DNA of 64,000 bases from an uncultured Rikenellaceae bacterium (GTDB taxonomy: Bacteria > Bacteroidota > Bacteroidia > Bacteroidales > Rikenellaceae), in the NCBI GenBank assembly GCA_947040435.1, contig CAMRBL010000003.1:1-64000 (forward strand), written 5' to 3'. Position 1 is the stretch's first letter. Each line of letters opens with the position of its first letter. The notes below the pieces were generated by a model. That model worked only from the letters and a program-made list of their open reading frames with translations. It was not told where the DNA came from and searched no databases. The position numbers and the translations under genes were made by a program. Below are positions 38,413 to 47,850 of this stretch, one piece after another.

Positions 38413-40884
38413 TTATAAAACTCTTAGCTTGGCAAATTTACTGAGTAGTGCACGTGCTCCAAAGTTGTCAAAATTAACCTTTATCTTAAGATCTGAAGTT
38501 GTGTGCTCTATCTCTATTATTTCACCTTGTCCAAATTTGTTGTGCTCAACTCTCATGCCAACAGAGTAGCCTCCCGAACTCTGGGTGCTTGATGCTGTTG
38601 GAGTTGAAACTTCATCTATATCCACTACTCTCTTCTCAACACTCTTAAAGCGTTGACCAAGCTCTATGCTTGGAGTTGTGTTGATTTTCTTCTGTTGGAA
38701 TCCTCCCCTTTGTGCTGGATTAGGTGACTGCCATTTATTTGCAGCATTTCCTCTCACTGTATTACTTGCGGATGAGTTTTCAGACTCTCCCCACTTGCGC
38801 TTCATCTTTGCCATTGGATCTTCATCCGCAGGAGAATCATCTAGTGGGAAGTCAATATCTAGGTATTTTGGGTCAATTTCAGAGATGAACCTACTTGGAT
38901 TGCAAAATTCTGTTTTCCCCCATCTAAACCTTGTCTGTGAAAAGGATAAAGTTGAACTCTTTTTAGCTCTCGTAAGTGCTACGTAAAAGAGTCGCCTCTC
39001 CTCCTCTAATCCATCTTTACCATCAAGACTCATCATGCTTGGAAAGAGATTCTCCTCTAGTCCAACAATGAAAATATGTTTGTACTCCAGACCCTTTGAG
39101 GCGTGGACTGTCATTAATGTCACCTTATTGTTATCCTCCTTGTCGCCTTGGTCCATATCAGTAAGTAACATTGCACTCTGAAGCCACTCTTCAACTGAGG
39201 CTTTTAACTCTCCTCCTTCGATGCGTTCGCCTGTTTGTGTATCATACTGAGACTCCTCGGCAAATTGCTCCTCAAATAACTGTAATGTGTTCAGTAACTC
39301 CTCTATGTTATCTAGTGCGCTCTGATTCTCTGGTGATTGTACAATTTTAAGACTTCCGATAATACCACTGCGTGTTGCAACCTCTAGCCCAAATTTAAAA
39401 AGATCTAACTCCCCTTTTAATAGAGCGAAGTCACTTATCATCTTGGCAAAATCTTTTACTTTAATTGCAGTAGCACCTTTTAACCCTAGTTCCGAAGATT
39501 CTAAAGATTCAATAGCCTCTATGTAGCTTAGGTTTTTAGCATGTGCAACCTCGAAAATGCGCCCAAGAGTTACATTTCCAATACCTCTAGTTGGAAAGTT
39601 GATGATACGTTTGAATGCTTCGTCATCTTTCTTGTTTACAATCAACTGAAAGTATGCGAGTAGGTCTTTGACCTCTTTACGTTGATAAAAAGAGGTGCCT
39701 CCATAGATCTTGTAGGGAATGTTTTTTTTGCGAAAAGCATCCTCAAATGCCCTAAACTGCATGTTAGTTCTATATAGAATAGCTACATCTTTCCATTCGT
39801 CACTCTCAAGAACACGTTGCTTGATTGCATCGGCTACTACCGAAGCCTCCTCTCGGTCGGTATAAGTCTTATACACTTTGATGAGTTCTCCGGGATCTCC
39901 AGCTGAGAAAGATACTTTCTTTAATCTATTTTTATTCTTCTCTATAACGCTATTTGCTGCGTTTACGATATTTTGTGTTGAGCGATAATTCTGCTCCAGT
40001 TTGAATGTTTGGGCTGTTGGGAAGTCATTTCTAAAACGTAAAATATTCTCAATCTTAGCTCCACGAAATGAGTAGATACTCTGCGCATCGTCCCCGACAA
40101 CACATACTCTAGAGTGAAGTTGAGACAACCTTCTAACAATGATGTACTGTGCATAATTCGTATCCTGATACTCATCTACTAAGATGTGTGAGAACATGTG
40201 TTGGTACTTCTCCAAAACTTGCGGGAAATCTCGGAAGAGAATATTGATGTTCAAAAGCATATCATCAAAATCCATAGCTCCATTATCCTTACACCTTTTT
40301 GCATATGCTTTGTATATCTCAACAAACTCAGGGATGCGTCTCTCTCTGTCATCTGAAATGTAGACGCTATTCGCTTCGTATGCGCCAGCGGTTACAAGAT
40401 TGTTTTTAGATAACGATATACGAGAGTAGATTGTATTTGGTTTATAGTGCTCATCACTAAGGTTCATCTCCTTAATAATGGTTTTTATTAGATTCTTACT
40501 ATTAGATGTGTCATATATTGTGAATGATGAAGGGTACCCAAGGTGTTCTGCCTCGGTACGTAGTATCTTCAGAAATATCGAGTGAAAAGTTCCCATCCAT
40601 AGACGGTAGCTATCTCTGCTTGATACAACTGTTCCAATACGTTCACGCATCTCACGTGCGGCTTTGTTCGTAAACGTAAGTGCCAGGATACGGTGTGGCT
40701 CAACTCCTTGTTCAAGCATATATGCAATGCGAGAGGTTAGAACTCTAGTCTTACCCGATCCTGCCCCTGCAATAATTAAAGAGGGTGTATCGAAATTTAT
40801 TACGGCAGCTCTTTGCGCCTCATTTAATCCATCTAATAGTACTGACACAATAATAATTCTTAAAATAAGTGATACAAAGCACAA
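38413..40884 (-). CDS. pcrA: UvrD/PcrA-like superfamily 1 DNA helicase
   Basis: GAGSGKTRVLTSRIAY, VDEYQDTN, LMTVHASKGLEYKHIFIVG; C-terminal PcrA-like tail. Confidence 0.95.
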   Translation of the reverse strand: MCFVSLILRIIIVSVLLDGLNEAQRAAVINFDTPSLIIAGAGSGKTRVLTSRIAYMLEQGVEPHRILALTFTNKAAREMRERIGTVVSSRDSYRLWMGTFHSIFLKILRTEAEHLGYPSSFTIYDTSNSKNLIKTIIKEMNLSDEHYKPNTIYSRISLSKNNLVTAGAYEANSVYISDDRERRIPEFVEIYKAYAKRCKDNGAMDFDDMLLNINILFRDFPQVLEKYQHMFSHILVDEYQDTNYAQYIIVRRLSQLHSRVCVVGDDAQSIYSFRGAKIENILRFRNDFPTAQTFKLEQNYRSTQNIVNAANSVIEKNKNRLKKVSFSAGDPGELIKVYKTYTDREEASVVADAIKQRVLESDEWKDVAILYRTNMQFRAFEDAFRKKNIPYKIYGGTSFYQRKEVKDLLAYFQLIVNKKDDEAFKRIINFPTRGIGNVTLGRIFEVAHAKNLSYIEAIESLESSELGLKGATAIKVKDFAKMISDFALLKGELDLFKFGLEVATRSGIIGSLKIVQSPENQSALDNIEELLNTLQLFEEQFAEESQYDTQTGERIEGGELKASVEEWLQSAMLLTDMDQGDKEDNNKVTLMTVHASKGLEYKHIFIVGLEENLFPSMMSLDGKDGLEEERRLFYVALTRAKKSSTLSFSQTRFRWGKTEFCNPSRFISEIDPKYLDIDFPLDDSPADEDPMAKMKRKWGESENSSASNTVRGNAANKWQSPNPAQRGGFQQKKINTTPSIELGQRFKSVEKRVVDIDEVSTPTASSTQSSGGYSVGMRVEHNKFGQGEIIEIEHTTSDLKIKVNFDNFGARALLSKFAKLRVL

Positions 40885-40967
40885 ATATATATATATTATC
40901 TTGAAATAGGTCTATTTTTTTAGCTCAATATTTTCTCTATCTATATTATTAGTTCGCTGAGATCATG

Positions 40968-41007
40968 AAGTGCTCTCCGTGTAGGGCAGCTCTGTTGAGC
41001 TCTCTGA
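40968..41007. repeat. ~40 bp two-hairpin intergenic element, copy E
   Basis: aagtgctctccgtgtagggcagctctgttgagctctctga; tgctctccgtg identical to copy D. Confidence 0.45.
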
Positions 41008-41102
41008 TGGAGGTTTTAAATGGTCAATAATACTCGCTCAAAAACTTAGGTTTATTGTGCTATTTTGCTCTATATTTATTTCGGAATTAATTTTTTTTAT
41101 GA

Positions 41103-41110
41103 TAACTTTG
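41103..41110 (+). promoter_or_regulatory. Putative -7 box TAACTTTG upstream of the moxR operon
   Basis: Matches TAnnTTTG, 75 bp upstream of moxR. Confidence 0.35.
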
Positions 41111-41185
41111 CAATCTACACACCTGAACTACGTTATAAACAGTAATATTAAGATATATATATAGATCTAATACTCGAACTAAACT

Positions 41186-42184
41186 ATGAACGAAGTAATA
41201 AATATTAAGGAGCTTAATGAACGTATTGAGCGTGAAAGTGTATTTGTTGATGCACTTAGCATGGAGATGGGTAAGACTATTATAGGGCAGAAACATCTGA
41301 TTGATACCCTTATGATTGGTCTGCTTTCTGGAGGTCACATCCTTCTTGAAGGTGTTCCCGGATTAGCTAAAACTCTCGCAATAACAACGCTTGCAAAAGC
41401 CGTTGATGCAAAGTTTAGTAGAATTCAATTTACTCCTGACCTTCTTCCAGCAGATTTAATTGGTACGCTAATGTACTCGCAAAAAACTGAAGAGTTCTCT
41501 GTGAAAAAAGGTCCTGTATTTGCTAACTTTGTGTTGGCGGATGAGATTAACCGTTCGCCTGCAAAGGTGCAGAGTGCTCTACTTGAGGCTATGCAAGAGA
41601 AGCAAGTGACAATTGGTGATACAACATATAAACTTCCTGAACCATTTTTAGTGTTAGCAACGCAGAATCCATTGGAGCAAGAGGGTACATACCCACTTCC
41701 TGAAGCACAGGTTGACCGTTTTATGCTAAAGGCTAAAATCTCATACCCGAAGCGTCAAGAGGAGAGAGAGATTGTGAGACTTAATTTGAGCGGTGCAGGA
41801 ATGCCTACAACAAATAAAGTTATTACTCCTGAGGATATTGCCAAAGCTAGAGCTGTGGTAAATGATGTATACATGGATGAGAAGATAGAGAAATATATTA
41901 TAGATATAATCTTTGCAACTCGTGAGCCTATGGAGTATAACTTAGAGAATCTTGTGCCATTGATTAGTTACGGAGGTTCTCCTCGTGCTAGTATATCTCT
42001 AGCTAAAGCGGCTAAAGCATACGCATTTATTAAGCGTAGAGGATATGTTATTCCTGAAGATGTACGTGCTGTGTGTCACGATGTTTTGCGCCATAGAATC
42101 GGTATTACATATGAGGCTGAGGCGGAGAATATTACGACTGAGGAGATTATAACAGATATTCTTAACAAGGTCGAGGTACCTTAG
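41186..42184 (+). CDS. MoxR family AAA ATPase
   Basis: GGHILLEGVPGLAKTL, FVLADEINRSPAKVQSALLEAMQE. Confidence 0.95.
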   Translation: MNEVINIKELNERIERESVFVDALSMEMGKTIIGQKHLIDTLMIGLLSGGHILLEGVPGLAKTLAITTLAKAVDAKFSRIQFTPDLLPADLIGTLMYSQKTEEFSVKKGPVFANFVLADEINRSPAKVQSALLEAMQEKQVTIGDTTYKLPEPFLVLATQNPLEQEGTYPLPEAQVDRFMLKAKISYPKRQEEREIVRLNLSGAGMPTTNKVITPEDIAKARAVVNDVYMDEKIEKYIIDIIFATREPMEYNLENLVPLISYGGSPRASISLAKAAKAYAFIKRRGYVIPEDVRAVCHDVLRHRIGITYEAEAENITTEEIITDILNKVEVP

Positions 42185-42187
42185 TAT

Positions 42188-43069
42188 ATGGAAAATAGTA
42201 GTGATATACTCAAACAAGTTCGCAAAATTGAGATCAAAACCCGTGGATTAAGTAACGATATATTTGCAGGTAGATACCATAGCGCATTTAAAGGGAGAGG
42301 AATGTCCTTTAGTGAGGTCAGGGAGTACCAGATTGGTGATGATGTGAGAGATATTGATTGGAATGTTACTGCTAGAAGTAGCATGCCGCATATCAAAACA
42401 TACGAAGAGGAGAGGGAACTTACAATGATGCTCCTCGTTGATGTCAGTGGTTCAAGGATGTTCGGGTCTACAACTAAACTCAAAAAAAATATGGTCACAG
42501 AGATAGCTGCTGTATTGGCTTTCTCTGCTGCCCAGAATAACGATAAAGTTGGATGTATGTTTTTTAGTGATAAGGTGGAGAAGTTTATTCCGCCTAAAAA
42601 AGGAAAATCACACATCCTAATGATTATACGTGAACTTATTGAGTTTAAACCTCAGAGTAATAAGACAGATATTGCAACGGCGTTGAGATATTTGACTAAT
42701 GCTATCAAAAAAAGATGTACAACATTCGTTCTATCCGATTTCATGGATGTTGACGGAGAGTCTGCTAATTTTGAAGATGCACTGAAAATTGCATCTGGAA
42801 AACACGATATGGTTGCCATAAGGGTTTACGATAGGCGTGAAACATCTCTCCCCGATGTCGGTATAATAACACTAAAGGATGCGGAGAGTGATGAAAAAGT
42901 GTGGATCGATACATCTTCTGCTAGAGTTCGAGAGAAGTATAGTAGTAATTGGATCACATTGAATGGTGTGATTGATGGGGCACTTAAGAAAGCTAGGGTA
43001 GATAGTGCTTTCATTGCAACGGGTGAGGATTATGTGAAGAGCCTTATGAAATTATTTAAGATTAGATAA
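42188..43069 (+). CDS. DUF58 domain-containing protein
   Basis: GRGMSFSEVREYQIGDDVRDIDWNVTARSSMPHIKTYEEERE. Confidence 0.94.
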   Translation: MENSSDILKQVRKIEIKTRGLSNDIFAGRYHSAFKGRGMSFSEVREYQIGDDVRDIDWNVTARSSMPHIKTYEEERELTMMLLVDVSGSRMFGSTTKLKKNMVTEIAAVLAFSAAQNNDKVGCMFFSDKVEKFIPPKKGKSHILMIIRELIEFKPQSNKTDIATALRYLTNAIKKRCTTFVLSDFMDVDGESANFEDALKIASGKHDMVAIRVYDRRETSLPDVGIITLKDAESDEKVWIDTSSARVREKYSSNWITLNGVIDGALKKARVDSAFIATGEDYVKSLMKLFKIR

Positions 43070-43088
43070 AAAATTACCGAAAAATAAA

Positions 43089-44063
43089 ATGTTAAAAAAA
43101 GCCTACTCTCTCCTTGCTATTATATATATGACCTCTATTTTTAGTGGTTATACGCAGGGTAATGTCCCTGTAATAGCTGCGAAGCTAACTGCGGACTCAA
43201 TAACGATTGGAGACCAATTTGAATTAGAGGTAACGATAGATAAAAGCCTAGTGCAGGTAGTGGAATTCCCTATATTTAAAGATAATAAAATAGGTGATCT
43301 TATTGAGATATTATCTGAAAGCGGGTTGGATACTCTAGCAAAGGATGGGGAAGCTATTAAACTGCAAAAAAAATATCTACTCACTATATTCGATGAGGGA
43401 AACTACTCAATAGGTAGATTTCCAATGCTATTTGCAGATAGTAATGCGGTAGATACTGTTTGGTCGAAAGAGTCAATGTTCATAAATGTTGCAACTTTTG
43501 AGATCGATACAACAAAACAGACAATACACGACATTAAACTACCTATGGATGCTCCGTTGAAGTTTGGAGAGGTTCGTTGGTATATTATTTGGGGTTGTTT
43601 GGGTGCGTTGTTAATTGGATTGCTGATACTATACATCGTAAGACGTCGTGCAAATAGATCTCTTAGTGGTAAGATAAAAGAGCTTATTCCTCCTCATATT
43701 ATCGCAATGTTGGCTCTTGAGGAGCTGAAAAATAAAAAAATATGGCAGAGTAGTAACCATAAGTTATACTACACTGCTCTTATAGATATTCTTAGAGAGT
43801 ATGTCGAGGGTCGATACGGGGTACATGCTATGGAGATGACTTCTGAGGAGATAATAATTGCACTTAAAGATAAAGAGCTATCTGCGAAAAATATTGATGA
43901 GTTGAAGGATCTATTGTCAATATCAGATCTTGTAAAGTTTGCTAAGGTTCTTCCTGAAGCGGATCAAAATGAGGGCAATTATGATAGAGTTTACTACTTT
44001 GTGGAGCATACAAAGAAGATTGAAATGGAAGTGATTAATAAAGATAAAGAGGAGGACGAATAA
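43089..44063 (+). CDS. BatD-like membrane protein of the aerotolerance operon
   Basis: Signal peptide, beta-rich N-terminus, single TM (WYIIWGCLGALLIGLLILYIV) and cytosolic tail; operon position. Confidence 0.65.
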   Translation: MLKKAYSLLAIIYMTSIFSGYTQGNVPVIAAKLTADSITIGDQFELEVTIDKSLVQVVEFPIFKDNKIGDLIEILSESGLDTLAKDGEAIKLQKKYLLTIFDEGNYSIGRFPMLFADSNAVDTVWSKESMFINVATFEIDTTKQTIHDIKLPMDAPLKFGEVRWYIIWGCLGALLIGLLILYIVRRRANRSLSGKIKELIPPHIIAMLALEELKNKKIWQSSNHKLYYTALIDILREYVEGRYGVHAMEMTSEEIIIALKDKELSAKNIDELKDLLSISDLVKFAKVLPEADQNEGNYDRVYYFVEHTKKIEMEVINKDKEEDE

Positions 44064-44854
44064 TGAGAAGTGCAATATACATACTTTTATTGGGTCTTTT
44101 TACTCTTTTAGGGAGCGTTGATGCCTATGCGCAGAGATATAAAGAGAGAGGGTTTATTAGATCGGGAAATGAACTGTACGAGAGAGGTAATTATGTGGAG
44201 AGTGAAGTGTGTTACCGTCGTGCAATTGAAAAAGCCCCAGAGTCTATAGAGGCTAATTATAACGTAGCTGCCTCTCTATATAAGCAAGAGCAGTTTAAGG
44301 AGGCGGCTGAGATGTATGAAACAATGACGAGTAACTCCGTACTTGCACCGGATGTGTCGTCGAAGGTGTTGTACAATAGAGGTAATGCGCTATTTAAACA
44401 ACGAGAGTTAGAGGAGGCACTGGAGTCATACAAATCATCACTTAGGATAAACCCTAATGATATGGAGGCTAAGTTTAACCTTGCATATACAAAAATATTG
44501 TTAGACAAGGAGAAGGAGGATCAGAAGAGTGACGATCAGAAGGATAAAGATCAAGATCAGAAAGATGATCAAGATAAGAAGGATGATCATAAGGATAAAG
44601 GAGATCAAGATAATGATGGTGACCAGAAAGATAAAGATGCTAAAGCGGGTGGTCAAGATAAGAAAGACGATAAGAAAGATGATAAAAAAGAGTCTGAAGA
44701 TCAAGAGGGTAAGGAGCAGCAAAATCAAGGTAAAATTAGTAAGCAGGATGCTGAGCAGATGCTGAACGCAGTGCAGATGGAAGAGGATAAGACTCGAGAG
44801 AAGCAGGATGCTAAAAAGGTTAAGACCGTTAGTAAGTCGGGAAAGAATTGGTAG
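44063..44854 (+). CDS. batC: TPR protein, BatC-like, with Lys/Asp/Gln-rich low-complexity tail
   Basis: TPR repeats plus DQKDKDQDQKDDQDKKDD tract; between BatD-like and BatA-like genes. Confidence 0.78.
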   Translation: MRSAIYILLLGLFTLLGSVDAYAQRYKERGFIRSGNELYERGNYVESEVCYRRAIEKAPESIEANYNVAASLYKQEQFKEAAEMYETMTSNSVLAPDVSSKVLYNRGNALFKQRELEEALESYKSSLRINPNDMEAKFNLAYTKILLDKEKEDQKSDDQKDKDQDQKDDQDKKDDHKDKGDQDNDGDQKDKDAKAGGQDKKDDKKDDKKESEDQEGKEQQNQGKISKQDAEQMLNAVQMEEDKTREKQDAKKVKTVSKSGKNW

Positions 44855-44864
44855 TAGATTATCC

Positions 44865-44880
44865 TGTGATTATAATCACA
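44865..44880. promoter_or_regulatory. Perfect 16 bp palindrome TGTGATTATAATCACA (CRP/FNR-like operator candidate)
   Basis: TGTGA-N6-TCACA symmetry, in the 162 bp gap upstream of the VWA gene. Confidence 0.4.
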
Positions 44881-45016
44881 TAGACGAGGTTTATAAATGT
44901 TTTTGACGACAGCTCTTTAATACAGTAAAGGTAAAATAAATATACTTCGTGATTAGTGCTGCATAATTGTTGCGAACAGATTAAAACTAAATAGTTTCTT
45001 AATATATAATAGTGTT

Positions 45017-46012
45017 ATGAATGAGATACATTTTGCAAATCCAAATTTATTGTGGTTGATATTTATAGTTGTGCCAATGGTTGCATATTATATTTATCGT
45101 ACTATTCAGGGTGGAGCAACAATTCAAATATCATCGATAAAAAGCGTTAATGCAATTAGCCATACATATAAATATTATCTAAGACATCTCCCTTTTATTA
45201 TCCGTTTATGCGCAGTAACTCTGTTGATCGTAGCTATTGCTAGACCGCAGAGTAGGGAGGTTGGAAGTAGCTCTAAGACAGAGGGAATTGATATTATCAT
45301 GGCAATTGATGTCTCTACGAGTATGCTTGCGAGAGATTTTAATCCAGATAGGATTAGTGCGGCAAAAGATGTAGCATCCAGATTTATTGTAGATAGAAAA
45401 AGTGACCGAATGGGGCTTGTAATATTTGCGTCGGAGAGTTTTACTCAAAGTCCGCTAACAACAGATAAAGGGTCACTTCAGAACTTAATGACTCAGATAC
45501 AGTGTGGCGTTCTTGATGATGGTACAGCTATCGGAAATGGACTCGCGACATCTATTAATAGATTAAAAGAGAGTGAAGCAAAGAGTAAAGTTGTAATATT
45601 ATTGACTGATGGAGTGAATAATAGTGGTACGGTTATGCCTCCTACAGCAGCTGCTATTGCTAAGAGTTTTGGTATTAAAGTATATACAATTGGTGTTGGA
45701 AGTGAGGGGACTGCTCCATATCCAGCTCAAGATATGTGGGGTAATATGACTTATGTAGATGTTAATGTTGAGATTGATGAAGAGATGCTTCGTGCAATTG
45801 CAAATGAGACGGGTGGTGAGTATTTCAGAGCTACGGATAAAGACGCATTAATTGAGGTGTATAAGACAATAAACAAGCTTGAACGTTCAGAGGTAGAGAC
45901 AAATGATTTTGTAAACTATCTGGAGCTATTTAGCACGTTTGTACTGATGGGATTGGCTCTTCTAATCGTTGAGCAACTCTTGAATTACTTAGTATTTAGA
46001 AGTATTCCATAG
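45017..46012 (+). CDS. batA: VWA domain-containing protein, BatA/BatB-like
   Basis: MIDAS DVSTS, LLTDGVNNSG; N- and C-terminal TM segments. Confidence 0.88.
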   Translation: MNEIHFANPNLLWLIFIVVPMVAYYIYRTIQGGATIQISSIKSVNAISHTYKYYLRHLPFIIRLCAVTLLIVAIARPQSREVGSSSKTEGIDIIMAIDVSTSMLARDFNPDRISAAKDVASRFIVDRKSDRMGLVIFASESFTQSPLTTDKGSLQNLMTQIQCGVLDDGTAIGNGLATSINRLKESEAKSKVVILLTDGVNNSGTVMPPTAAAIAKSFGIKVYTIGVGSEGTAPYPAQDMWGNMTYVDVNVEIDEEMLRAIANETGGEYFRATDKDALIEVYKTINKLERSEVETNDFVNYLELFSTFVLMGLALLIVEQLLNYLVFRSIP

Positions 46013-46030
46013 TTGATTATTTCATGTAAA

Positions 46031-46080
46031 ATTAATAGCCTCAATTAAGAAGATTTAAGTTCTTAATTGAGGCTATTAAT
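46031..46080. terminator. Bidirectional terminator, perfect 21 bp stem
   Basis: attaatagcctcaattaagaa gatttaag ttcttaattgaggctattaat between convergent genes. Confidence 0.85.
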
Positions 46081-46110
46081 TTTTATAGTCTTGTAGTTAC
46101 TTTTTTTCAG

Positions 46111-47841
46111 TTATTTGAAAAAATCCTCTGCTATGCAGCTATACCCATTCGCATTCAGGTGTAGACCATCGCTCAGATATAGTGACATATTAACGCTATT
46201 TTTATTTGTTAACAGTAGCTTCCCTGGATTCGCGTATATAGCTCCCTCCTCTTTCACTACTCTCTTTATTAGTTTATTAATAGATGCAATCTTCTTCTCG
46301 GCTGAGCGCATAGGAAATATACCGCAAACTTTCACCTCTGCCTCTGGTTGGCGGAGCTGTATCGCTTTTATAAGAGTTCTAATCCCCTCTGCAATGGCAT
46401 GAGGAGTATCTCCACTATTAAAATTATTAACCCCAATGGCAACAATTACTCTATCTGCCTTGTAGCCATCTAGTGTCCCATGTTGTACTCGCCATAGGAT
46501 ATTCTCAATTTTATCCCAACCAGCGCCCATGTTAACAACTCCTTTTCCGAGTGTCTCTTTGTCCCAGCTTGCTTTGCCAGCCATACATGGATATGTTGGG
46601 TGGTTAGCACCTCCCCATCTATGCATAATAGAGTTTCCTAGTACTACGGTTTTAGGTGAGAAGTTTTTTATGTTAGATAGAATGTCTGCGTGATAATCTC
46701 GCCAATTATATGAGTCTCGTTGCTGTGTGACTGCTTTTTGTGTCGATAACTCCCCTTTAGACATATTCAAAACATCTCTAATCAAGCTAGTATAAGCATC
46801 AGCATAGGCTCTCATACCATAGTCTGAGGGGTGTATACCTTCAACCAGACCATCATCGGGCATTGCGATGTCGTCATAAGTGAGGTGATATAGATTTGAA
46901 TAACCCATACTTATTAACTCGTTATATGCCTTTAAATTCGCTTCATTACTTAATTCAGCTTTATTAGCTAGACCAATAAGCATTGTTGAGTGAGGGTAGC
47001 CAAGGTGGTCTGTCAGTATAATAGGGACATTTGGCTGTGCTTCTCGAATCTCTTTTACTGCATTCACTGTAAGTTCTATGATCTTTGGGTTGTCGTACCT
47101 ATACATATTAGGTAGGCAATCTAGAACTATTAACCTTGCAGGTGTCACTTTGATCACATCAAGTATACCGCTCTCTAGGAGTCCATTGCCTGAGAACCCT
47201 AAGTTAATAAGCGGAATCTCAAGCTCTCGACGAACAATTGATGTCCATATCATTCCTGGACGTGAAGCGCAAGCTCCTTGGGTGATAGATGTGCCATAAG
47301 TGATTATAGGTAGCTCTTCACTTGGGTTTATGAATTTGAAACGAGCACTCTTATCAACACCCACTTTTAGATATTTAACTGTATTATATGGAGGAAGATC
47401 TAATTCATATTCGAAATCGCTGCCATTGTAATATAGTGGAGAATAGCTGTAAGTTATAGTGTCTCCAAAGCCAAATCGTGCGCCACACCACTCTCTAATG
47501 CCATTTTTATTTGTAGCATATAGGTCTAAACCTGTCTTGCCTGTTGCTGGCATATGTTGCATTGAATGCGACTCTGTTACAACATACTTTACTATAATGT
47601 TTTTTGAATCGGTCTGAAATTTAAGACTCACACCTGCTGTGTTGCGTGATAAATTCCAAACAGCAGCTCGTACATTAGCTTCGACCTCATCAGGAAGTCT
47701 ATGGTAATAGTTAGAGCGTGCGGACTCTTGCATCGCTTGTCCATGTAATTTGGCTCCATCTGTTTCGGGATTGTACCAACGTGTCTGTGCATTGCAAAAT
47801 GCAGAGGATAAAATAAATAATAGAACTAATATCTTTTTCAT
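46111..47841 (-). CDS. Tandem SGNH/GDSL hydrolase (secreted), two catalytic domains
   Basis: Signal peptide; domain 1 YGTSITQG...GFSGNG...EGIHPSDYG; domain 2 LGNSIMHRWGG...IGVNN...DGLHLNANGY. Confidence 0.88.
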   Translation of the reverse strand: MKKILVLLFILSSAFCNAQTRWYNPETDGAKLHGQAMQESARSNYYHRLPDEVEANVRAAVWNLSRNTAGVSLKFQTDSKNIIVKYVVTESHSMQHMPATGKTGLDLYATNKNGIREWCGARFGFGDTITYSYSPLYYNGSDFEYELDLPPYNTVKYLKVGVDKSARFKFINPSEELPIITYGTSITQGACASRPGMIWTSIVRRELEIPLINLGFSGNGLLESGILDVIKVTPARLIVLDCLPNMYRYDNPKIIELTVNAVKEIREAQPNVPIILTDHLGYPHSTMLIGLANKAELSNEANLKAYNELISMGYSNLYHLTYDDIAMPDDGLVEGIHPSDYGMRAYADAYTSLIRDVLNMSKGELSTQKAVTQQRDSYNWRDYHADILSNIKNFSPKTVVLGNSIMHRWGGANHPTYPCMAGKASWDKETLGKGVVNMGAGWDKIENILWRVQHGTLDGYKADRVIVAIGVNNFNSGDTPHAIAEGIRTLIKAIQLRQPEAEVKVCGIFPMRSAEKKIASINKLIKRVVKEEGAIYANPGKLLLTNKNSVNMSLYLSDGLHLNANGYSCIAEDFFK

Positions 47842-47850
47842 ATTGTATGT

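Noticed and set aside
44501-44728. Minus-strand ORF (MILLLLTLLIFRLFFIIFLIVF...) resembling a membrane protein
   Set aside because: Antisense artefact of the Lys/Asp-rich codon repeats in the batC-like gene.
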